Assembly (NCBI GenBank): GCA_032718565.1
Contig: JAVGVS010000302.1
Location: 248,001-312,000, forward strand
Direction: 5' to 3'
Length of the DNA stretch: 64,000 nt
Origin: Distichodus sexfasciatus
Taxonomy: Eukaryota > Chordata > Actinopteri > Characiformes > Distichodontidae
The notes beneath the pieces were generated by a model that worked only from the letters and a program-made list of their open reading frames with translations, was not told the DNA's origin and made no database searches. Shown piece by piece: positions 12,801 to 22,200 of this stretch; the stretch's first letter is position 1, and the number at the start of each line of letters is the position of its first letter. The position numbers were made by a program, and so were the translations under genes.

Positions 12801-14878
12801 TGCCTATTTGTAAAAAAAAAAAAAAAAGTAGTTAGTTATTTTTTAAAGTTAATGAATTTTAAAAGTAGCTTCTCTACTGATAAGCTATTGAAAAAAGTAT
12901 TTAAGTTAGTAGCGTCGCTTCTTGTAGTTAGCTACTTCCCAATACTAGATATAGACCAGCACTTAAGCCGTGAACTAAAGTGTGTATAGAGTTACAAATG
13001 GCAGTTACAACCTCATTTCATTCAAATATTAAGCAGTTCATTATTAGCCACAGTTCTTATGATATTATTGTAAGCTGAACTCTGAAATTCAACACTTGCA
13101 CTAATCCATCCAGTTGTAACCGAAGCTGACAATGTGGTTTTGCCACAGTGCTCCGTGACTTGTGGGCAGGGCCATCAAATTCGGGAGGTTTTCTGTGTCG
13201 GCGATCGAGGTGAACGTCTCGCCGATCACCACTGCAGTGGCCTGTCACGTCCTGCTGATGTCCGGTCCTGCCAAAAGCCCACCTGCCACCAGGTCTTTCG
13301 ATACCACGCCAGTGACTGGAGTCTGGTGAGAATGCTGCTCTTGCAATGACCTGAGTTCCTGAGTTTTAAATTGCTAGGTTCTAGCTTTTCTTGGTCTAGC
13401 AGTGACACTGCAAACAGAGAACACACAATGAAAGGTTTAAAAATTGTCCTGTATCTAACTGTTTATTGTATGCATTGCACAAAAATGAAGGTAGGTATAT
13501 TTACTTATATATTTTACATATATAATAAACAATGGTTCTGCTTCTCAGTGCACCAGAAGCTGTGGCACAGGGACCCGGGATCGCCGAGTGATATGTATGG
13601 ATCTGGATCAGAACCAGTATGGAGACGAGAGGTGTTCTTCCCAATCCAAACCTCACAATGTGGAGAACTGCAACACTCAGGCCTGCCCTGGAGTACAGAG
13701 TGAGTGCAGTGTGTGTTTGTTTGTGCTGTACTTTATATATGCATAATCAATAAAGGTGAGCGATGGTGGCGCAGTGGTGATCACAAGATTGGTGGTTCGA
13801 ATCCAGAACTTGAAAATCTGTGTATTTGTGCGTCTCCATCCTTAGCCGTGCCGAGCGTGCAGGATCCCAGGAATTATGAGAGCACTCTGCGTGGATTTGT
13901 ACCACATGGCCCTGGTGAACCATCAGGTAGCCGCTAAACACTATCTGATCCCAATATAATTAAGTCACGTAATGTTTATTATACACAGATCACTAATGGA
14001 AAACATCTTATGGACATGTACAGCAACAAAGTGCATTTCACCATGTGTAATACTTGCATATCTTTGTATGTGACAAATAAAGACTCTTGAATCTTATATT
14101 TCAGTAATATACTGTTTATATTGTATATTGAATTCTGGAAAGTCCAAAGGTCATATGAGACGTACCCACCTGTGACTGGTCCCCACTGTGCCCAGTCATA
14201 TTATGGCTGCTGTCCTGATGGACACACTTCTGCTACAGGACCAAGAGGGGAAGGCTGCTATACAGATGACTGCCTTACTAGCAGGCAATATTACACCTAC
14301 AGAACATTTATGCACATAGGTCATTTGTGCATTGCTATTTCCTCATATACCTCAACTTTTCTTGTAACCAGTGTATGTGTTTGGAATTTGGTGTGTGTGT
14401 TCGTGGCAGGTATGGATGCTGTCTGGATGGAGTAACTCCTGCCCAGGGTTTTGGAAGAGCAGGCTGTCCTGATATCAACCACAGGGTAAGATACTCCTTT
14501 TTTTTAAAAACATGATTTAAAAAAAAGACTTTATTAGCTTCGGTCATCACTAGTTTCTGATATGAGGTTTCTCCCCAGTGCTCATCCAGACATTATTTTG
14601 TGTTTTCTTAGGAATACACTCCCGTTTATCCTGAAGAATGCTCTTTGCCCCATGAGGCGGGACCCTGTTATGAGTATACGTCTCGTTTCTACTTTGATGC
14701 TCCTGCCAACAAATGCACACAATTCTGGTATGGCGGCTGCCAGGGCAACAGCAACAACTTTGTGTCATTTGCCGAGTGTCACAGGAGATGTGCGGGGTCC
14801 GGGGGCTCCGTCCTGAGGGAGACACCGCCCAGAATAGGTCACAGAATGAGGCTATTCCGTGCACAGGCACGCGCCTAA
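9794..14878 (+). CDS. papln: Short papilin-like secreted protein (4 TSP1, Cys-rich, 1 Kunitz)
   Basis: Papilin belongs to the ADAMTS-like extracellular matrix proteins. Exons are 9794-9847, 10454-10563, 10656-10716, 10810-10912, 11569-11699, 12012-12109, 12204-12399, 13149-13325, 13549-13699, 13846-13926, 14143-14284, 14410-14485 and 14612-14878. They sum to 1647 nt (548 residues plus stop). Exon 1 is a signal peptide (MLLFLLWSLVLLTDPVFS). Then come TSP1-1 (WGDFGPYGECSRTCGTG), the ADAMTS Cys-rich core (ECPSGSPDFREEQC, then PCELVCVPRGENFYYR) and a short linker instead of a spacer. TSP1-2 to TSP1-4 follow (CSAQCGGG, CSVTCGQG, CTRSCGTG), then VPSVQDP, two papilin Cys repeats (YYGCCPDG, YGCCLDG) and a Kunitz domain at residues 470-520. 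Ig and PLAC domains are absent. The acceptor at 14142 is weak and the donor at 14285 is GC. A teleost paralogue (a or b) cannot be assigned. Confidence 0.9.
11375..11490. repeat. Common fish repeat fragment in papilin intron
   Basis: The text 'gagcaagtcccttaacgcca ... tgtaattaggaaa ... ttaaatgtaaaa' matches the tail of a widespread teleost repeat. A sister fragment lies at 21360-21480. It is intronic and diverged. Confidence 0.6.
12450..12947. mobile_element. Non-autonomous hAT-like element
   Basis: The left end reads 'cagtgctggggaagctac' and the right end is its imperfect reverse complement ('gtagttagctacttcccaat', ending near 12947). Flanking 8-mers gctttaga and gatataga agree at 6 of 8 positions, consistent with an old hAT 8-bp target duplication. 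No transposase is present. Related fragments lie at 56964-57078 and 60030-60460. Confidence 0.7.
13753..13830 (+). mobile_element. tRNA-like SINE head just upstream of a papilin exon
   Basis: The sequence 'gatggtggcgcagtggtgat' followed by 'ggtggttcgaatcca' resembles A and B boxes of a tRNA-derived SINE promoter. It ends about 15 bp before the acceptor of exon 13846-13926. A SINE-like 3' tail ('gtgacaaataaagactcttg') lies at 13990-14098 beyond the exon. Confidence 0.55.
14612..14878 (+). other. papln: Kunitz/BPTI domain exon and C-terminus of the papilin-like gene
   Basis: The six cysteines are spaced 8, 15, 7, 12 and 3 residues apart, the exact BPTI pattern. The GPC motif is followed by Tyr at the P1 site and FWYGGC is intact. 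In trypsin inhibitors P1 is Lys or Arg; Tyr suggests a chymotrypsin-like target or none. A 28-residue basic tail follows before TAA. Confidence 0.92.
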
Positions 14879-14930
14879 GAGGGAAAAAAGAGTCATCAGT
14901 GAGCTGTTGCAAAGTAGTCATATATACACA

Positions 14931-14936
14931 AATAAA
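14931..14936 (+). terminator. papln: papilin-like gene polyadenylation signal
   Basis: AATAAA lies 53 bp after the stop codon. A second AATAAA occurs at 15188-15193, so two alternative 3' ends are possible. Confidence 0.65.
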
Positions 14937-15516
14937 ACCATGAATCCGAAAATGAACACCCCATCAGATAAATCCCTTAAAATGCTAACACACTGATTTT
15001 GTTTGTGTTCAATTACTAAACATAAAAAATTAAACATGAAAAAAAAATCAATAATAAATTGTGTAATAAAAATACTCCTGTCTGTACTAAAATTTGTGAT
15101 CAAACATGCTTTGACGTGTGATACAAATTTTAATGTTTCAATTGTCTGTTGTCTATGTGCTTCTCCTGAAATTTCCCTTCTGATGAGAATAAAATGACCA
15201 AGACTGCTGGTTACAGTTTCTTCTGGGTTCTGTGCAATTCAGTTGATTTGTGTGCCAAGAACTTAAGATAGCTTCATAATTTACCTAACAAAATAAATAA
15301 ATGTTTGAAAGATTCTTCCTCATAGTCAAACGCTTAACACGTGGGTTGCAGAACGACACTTTTATTTTGAAAGTGCGGGAAGAACAACAATCTGGTTAAC
15401 GGAAATGGACTTTTATTACAAAAAACCATTCATGCTTTAGCAGCTGTTCTAGAAAACGCACTAGTGACTACAGCCGCCTTCAGTCCAACTCTTTGTTTTA
15501 GATATTAGGACCGAAT
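14937..15516. promoter_or_regulatory. Papilin-erh intergenic region with erh promoter
   Basis: The first half is AT-rich with the second AATAAA at 15188. A CACGTG E-box lies at 15338-15343, and the erh transcription start is expected between there and 15516. No TATA box is obvious. Confidence 0.45.
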
Positions 15517-17149
15517 ATGGTGAGTATAAAACTGGATTTATATCATATTTGTAGATTTATTTATGTGTAATCGAACCCCGATTAACAGAGTTTCCTCGTC
15601 ATGGTTTGCTCGTCGTGTGTGAGACGCCATGAAGTCACAGCTAACGTTAGCCAGGTAGATGGTACTAACTGGATGAGCTAAAAAAAAAAATAATTACAAA
15701 ATCATTTAATCAAATAAACTGAATGGATGAACGATTGAACCATTAAGTGCTTTAAAGCTCAGATGTTGCTGAAAGTGACTCAAATTTATCCGATTGTAGT
15801 TATGTTTGCTAAGACGCTAAGCTAACTCATTGGTTAAAAATGGCGATAGTGTGCTAACCTGTTTGCAAACCTGATTCTCTATTTGAAACAGAGAATGTTA
15901 AACATTGCCTCATAATAGCGGTACAGTATTGCAGCTTCTTTCTTTTATGTGTTTACTCTTGAGCAATGTTTTTTTCTTAATATTTTAGTCTCATACGATA
16001 CTACTGGTGCAACCCACCAAAAGACCAGAGGGGAGAACCTATGCTGATTATGAGTCTGTCAATGAATGCATGGAGGGTAAGCTTTAGCTCTTTTTCCTCA
16101 TTTTAATCAATAAAGTGCACTGCTAAAAGATTGTGATGCAACTTGCTTTCTTTACTCTACCCAGGAGTGTGTAAGATGTATGAGGAACATCTGAAAAGGA
16201 TGAATCCCAACAGTCCCTCCATCACCTATGACATCAGCCAGCTGTTTGATTTCGTTGATGACCTGGCTGACCTCAGCTGTTTGGTGTAAGTAGTTGTTGT
16301 TAGTGTTTTAAAGTTATTGTAATAAGAAAAGTCAGCTTCTCCGGGAAAAGGTGTCACAAATGAATGTTAGTATGTGCTTCTTATACATTCAAGGCAAAAT
16401 TATCTTTATGCTGTTGAAAAGACAGATACGTGTCACAAGTTCCAGCATTTAATGCTTGTAGTTTCTGCCATTGGTATAATTCTAGTGTTGGATAGTTAGA
16501 GATGTAGTAAACCTGACATTAAGAACTTTGTCATGCTGATTAATTCAATTAATGCTTTCCCCAAGAGATGTGTTAAATTAAATGTTTCCATAAAACGTTA
16601 TGTTCAGTTACTTAGTGGCACCATTTACCAATAAATCTATGAGTAATCATTTTTAGTTCTAGCCATTATTTAGGTTTAAATTAATCTTGATTTTCTTAAA
16701 TCCTGTCATCCACTCTTATGTCCAATGTTAGAGTTTTTCCTTCATCTGTCTGTCCCTGCTTGCCCCTCTCAATTGATTTCTAAACATATTAAAGTCTGAT
16801 GGTAAGGAATGAGCTTTACTCAAACTGGGGTGTCATGGTGTGGTCCTAATGCCTGTGATGTGTATTAAATTGCTCTATTCTGATTTTTTGCTTATGGGCT
16901 GATTTTTCTGGGTCAAATATAAATGGAATACCATTAATCAATTTTTAAGATCTATACATAGAACTATACAGTAATAAGAAAGTACCAACTATTTAAGTGC
17001 TTTAAAATTGTGTGGGATTGTGATCTCTCTCTACTGACTTTTCTAGGTACCGGGCAGATACACAGACCTATCAGCCCTACAACAAAGACTGGATCAAAGA
17101 GAAGATCTACGTTCTTCTGAGACGCCAGGCACAGCAGGCAGGCAAATAG
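15517..17149 (+). CDS. erh: ERH, enhancer of rudimentary homolog
   Basis: ERH is a small dimeric nuclear protein linked to mRNA splicing, RNA decay complexes and cell-cycle gene expression. Exons 15517-15519, 15989-16076, 16165-16285 and 17047-17149 total 315 nt, giving 104 residues plus stop. All introns are GT-AG and in phase. The first coding exon holds only the ATG. The protein reads MSHTILLVQPTKRPEGRTY... to ...LLRRQAQQAGK. Compared with the human protein from memory, the only difference I see is Val for Ile at residue 61. A single copy with intact introns rules out a processed pseudogene. Confidence 0.99.
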
Positions 17150-17975
17150 AGGAAGAATTATGCATGGGGTGCATCACTGTTTTTTTTCCTGTTTTATTTT
17201 TATGTTTTGAACTATGATTAGAACTGCATCAATATCGATTGAACCTTAATGGGTTTCCCAAAATTATAAGGTTAAGAATTTTAAGTGGTTTGAAATGGAA
17301 ACTTATTTGCTAGGATACTGTTGGGGAAACATTTATCATATTTAACGTCAGGATACATTATAAATATTTCAAAAATGTTTTTATATCGGAATAATTTACT
17401 GAAGTGGTGGATAAAAATGAGAAGGATTTTTTATTTCAATACACGTTTTGTAATGCTGTTTTTTTTCGGTCGTATGCCAGTAGCTTACACTGAAACACGT
17501 AAATACTGGATTCTGCTTATTTACTCTAAAGTTGTCACCCTGTTAGTCTAAAACTGTTGCAATTTTTACATGAACCATGTTTATTATTTCTCCTTCCTAC
17601 CAAGTGTTAATGCTCAGGATGTTAAAGTCAAAGCAGCAAAAAATGGTACGTTCCACCCAAACTGTTAATGCTAGATTAAAGCACACTGAGCAAAAATGTT
17701 TCTCGAATCTCCTTGCGTTTCTACCTTTGTATCCATTAAATCAGTCTGATAAGTACAACTGTATATGCTTTGCCTTTTTTTCCCCTGGTTTTGGATCCCT
17801 CTTCACATTTATGTTCGATGAAAACCTGTGTATGTGAAGTTCTAATGTGTCCGTGTCTTTCCCGTTTTTAAGTGGTAAGAAAACTGTTACGTTAAAATAG
17901 GCTGGTAAATGGCTGCCTCTGCAAGTGGCCCTTTTTTGACATTTAGTACAATAAAGTTGACTGAAATGGATTTGG
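17150..17975 (+). other. erh: erh 3' UTR with polyadenylation signal
   Basis: AT-rich untranslated sequence runs from the TAG stop to an AATAAA at 17950-17955. The approximately 800-nt length is an estimate from that hexamer. Short frames inside it have no recognisable product. Confidence 0.6.
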
Positions 17976-18279
17976 TTGTTTTTTTTAATTATTATTTCTT
18001 TCTAGTGAAATCCATCCTTTTGTCCTTTTGTGAGGAAGCAGGCAGTTAAAGAGACTTTCCCAGTAAGCAGGATTTTCCAGTTAGCCAAAAGTGGCGAGGC
18101 TAAGATGAGGACGTTTCTAATGACTAGTCTTACCGTATGCTTAAATCTGACTAACCGAGAGAGTCCGAATTATGGTATATTCCAAGCACTAAGTGGGGGA
18201 ATTATTATATATGACCTGTTTGTTTGTGAGGTCTAAAATAACTCGTCATTCCCGATATTCCAGTGTGTTGTGCCTTTAA

Positions 18280-19236
18280 ATCGTGGCTCTCTGCCCCGCG
18301 CTCGCAGCCTCGGAAACCCCGTACATGCTTTCCGAGAGGACCCAAGATGGCCGAATACTTACAGTGGGGCTAATAAATACTCTCCTCAGAAGTCGCCATT
18401 TGACGGTGTTTAACAAGCGCACTCGACATTCGATGTACCGGAAAGTTTTACGAGTTCACCCGATCGACCCGTTCCTCCCTCAAATGTCCGTCCGTCCGTG
18501 AGGAGAGAGGCCGCTCCTTCCACGGCCCTCAGCCAGAACATGGCGGAACACTTGGGGGAAAAAAATGTAGCTTGCCGCTAAAGGCTGCAAGCTAAGCTAG
18601 CATAGAATGCTAACGCCACCGAACAGCTAACGCATCATCCGCGACTCGCTACGCGTATTTAGAATGGGGCAATAAAGGCGCCGGTGCCCCGCTTCTGATT
18701 TTCTTACACAATACCCGGTTTACGACACAACTTTATAGTCAGAATGTTGAAGGCGAGCAGATAGCCTGCTAGCTAACCTGCTAGGAGAGCTGGCTAGCTA
18801 GGCTAGGCTAACAGTACCGCTTCTCTCGATCGGTCGTAGCGGCTAGCCGATGTTCAGAGGCTTTTCCTCCTCCCTTCCAATACATATATAAATATATTTT
18901 TGTGGCGCGTTTGACCCAAACTTGGCGATTTTGTAGAGAATCGTAACCAAACGGGATTGTTTGTAAGCCGCCTAGAACCGTCTAGAAACTACGTTTCCCG
19001 GTGCTAGAGGACGACTGATTATGCTGTGTGCAGTCATGTCAACAGACAGCTAACGTAAAGCTCGCTAGCCCGGGAGACGTCATTTAGTTCGAGCGTAAAA
19101 AGGTAAATGTGTCCGCGTAACAGAGGGTGGAGAAGCAGCAGAGAGTAAACTACCGGTACCGGGTGGGATCTCGGCGTCGATTAAACTGCGTTGGGGAGCG
19201 GGGCACGAAGCCCTGGGGGAGACCGAACTCGCAAGT
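18280..19236 (+). promoter_or_regulatory. ppp4r3a: CpG-rich promoter and 5' UTR of ppp4r3a
   Basis: CpG density rises sharply from about 18285 and stays high to about 19450, spanning the ATG. A YY1-type motif (CCAAGATGGCC) lies at 18342-18352, a second ATGGCGG at 18540-18546, and an ATF/CREB-type GACGTCA at about 19076-19082. Many GCTAGC/GCTAAC words occur between 18570 and 18845. No TATA box is seen, typical of a housekeeping promoter. The exact start site is unknown. Confidence 0.7.
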
Positions 19237-22200
19237 ATGACGGACACTCGGCGGCGGGTGAAGGTCTACACTCTCAACGAGGACCGGCAGTGGGATGACC
19301 GGGGCACCGGGCACGTATCGTCGGGTTACGTGGAGAGACTCAAAGGCATGTCCCTGCTCGTGCGTGCTGAAAGTGACGGTAGGTCCGCGTGCGTGCGGGA
19401 AAAAGAAAACAATAGATGTAAACGCCACGCGCGAGAGGAACGGACGGTTTAACGGAAACTAACGAGTCGTATTTTTCTCGTAGGGTCTCTGTTGCTGGAG
19501 TCAAAAATTAACCCCAATACGGCCTATCAGAAACAGCAGGTGAGTCCCAGGGCTTAGATCTGAAATTCTGTTTAAAGAAAGTTAGATTTAGGGTCATAGT
19601 GCAGTCCAGTCTGCAGATGAATGTTTTTCAGACCCAATAAAATCAATTTTAGAATCTCATCTTAGTATCTTATTGGATGCATAATTAAAATGAGACTTGT
19701 TTATGTACTAACATATTTCAGGCTCCAGTAAGATCAATTTAGCCAGTCTTCACCATATTGGACAGTCTCCTTGGAGCAAGTTGGTGTTAAGGGTTTTGCA
19801 CAGGGACACAATGGTGATTCGTAGGACATCATTATGCTGTTCACTATACATTTTACAGGTCGATTGCCTGCATAGGAAATCAAAATAATGAAAACTGTGG
19901 AAAGTAACTTTATATTCTTAAGACTTACTGATGATTTCAAAAGGACATGTGTAGCTCTACTAATGAGATAAATTTAGATAGGAAAAACTTGTAAGTATTT
20001 ATGTTGGAAAACAAATTGTGTAGGTATTTCAGCACAACTTGGCATTTGGGGTTCCAGTTAATGCTGTTGACTGACTTTTCTTGGCATTTTTTAAATCTAC
20101 AGTTTACATTTTCTCTTTTTTCATACTCCTTTAGGACACGCTGATTGTCTGGTCTGAAGCCGAAAACTATGACCTGGCCCTCAGTTTCCAAGAGAAAGCA
20201 GGTTGTGATGAGATCTGGGAAAAAATATGTCAGGTAAAATGATTTTCAACTTGGGCCATGTGAGATATATATTTTTTTGGTTGCTGTAGTTTTCGAGTAA
20301 CTCTTGATGCATTGCTTTTGCATTGACATCCACAGGTCCAGGGTAAAGACCCCTCGGTTGACATCACCCAGGAGCTGATAGACGAATCGGAGGAAGAGCG
20401 CTTCGAGGACATGTCCTCCCCCGGCCTGGAGCTGCCACCCTGCGAGTTGGCGCGGCTGGAGGAAGTGGCCGAGCTAGTGGCTTCGTCGCTGCCATCACCA
20501 CTGCGGCGCGAGAAGCTGGCCCTGGCGCTAGAGAACGAGGGCTACATCCGCAAGCTGCTGGAGCTTTTTCGTGTATGTGAGGACCTGGAAAACCGCGAGG
20601 GTCTGCACCACCTCTACGACATCATCAAGGGCATCTTCCTGCTCAACCGTACTGCCCTCTTCGAGGTTATGTTCTCTGAGGAGTGCATCATGGACGTGAT
20701 TGGCTGCCTGGAGTTTGACCCATCTCTGCCGCAGCCACGCCGCCACCGTGAGTTTCTCACCACTACGGCGAGATTCAAGGAGGTGATCCCCATCACGGAC
20801 CCGGAGCTGCGCCAGAAGATCCACCAGACCTACCGCGTGCAGTACATCCAAGACATGGTGCTGCCCACGCCCTCCGTCTTTGAGGAGAACATGCTCTCCA
20901 CTCTACACTCCTTTATTTTTTTCAACAAGGTGGAGATAGTCGGAATGCTCCAGGTGGGGCTTGCTGAGATGCTTTTTGCACAAACACACACATAAACCAA
21001 TGATACCAAATGGGTTATAATTCACTGTGGTATCACTAAGAAATGAGTCAGAAAGCATGTACGTTCTACGTTGGAGTGGAAATGCTAGGAAAGTATGTTA
21101 CTCAACATTATTTCAGTTTGAATCATGCACTTCAAATTTGAGAGAGAGGTCGACCTAATTTTCAGATCACAGATGAACAGATTAGTCGTGTGTGTTTTTT
21201 TTTTTTTTTTACTGAAAATTGACCTGGTGAGTCTAGCACGCAGTGGAAAGAATTATGCATCATGCAAAATCTTATTTGAATTGTTTTGTTGGACATCACA
21301 AAAAGATTGATTTAATTTCCAAACAGCATGACCACACATAATGACTTGTGGGTTGTATGTTAAATGCACCGAGCAAGGCCCTTATCCCCAAATCGCTCCA
21401 GGGAGACTGTCCCTGTAATTAGGAAACAAAGTTACTCTGGATTAAAGTGTCCTAAATACCATAAATGTAAATATTACAGTTTCAGACATTGTTTAATGAA
21501 AATGTGTGCGGGCTGCAGAGTCCTAATTGAATAGTGATTGTTATGGTAGTGTTCAAATCGTCGTAGGCCACGCAATTACAGACCATGAACCTGACAGAAT
21601 CTTGTTGCAAGTTGATGAGAATTTTGTTGTGTGTTTAGTGTAATGCCACTGCACGCAACATGAAAATACAGCAGACATGTGATTGGAAAATCTCTTGAAA
21701 AAGTGAAAATGGAGTTAAATATGTTTTGAGGTCAAACCATTCCATTGAGGGAACTGCTGTTTATTTGGCCATCTTACATGTGAACGATCTGAGATCAGCT
21801 TCCTACGTTTTATTGCTGCATGCATCATGAAATATCAATCTTTATTCACTTTCTCTCTTTCTATGTCTTTACACTTGTACATATTCTTAACTCTCATTGT
21901 ACAATAGCACCAATTTTTCTGCTCCTACTCTCACTACTCTCATGAAATAGGATCTTAGTGGGATACTGGGTGTCAAGCAGCAGCAGTAGTAGTAGTAATA
22001 ATCACAGATCTCAAGAGTGTTTATGCTGTGGTTGGTGATGGATGAAAGGAGGGCACGTTTCAAGCAACACGGCCGTTCTCACAGCTGTTAATGAACAGAT
22101 CTGTACCATTTGAGCATGTAATGGTGCGGTAAATGCTGCATGAGCTTAACTGTGGCGCACAGCTGTATTGAAACTTGCGAACGTGCTCCTCTAACACACT

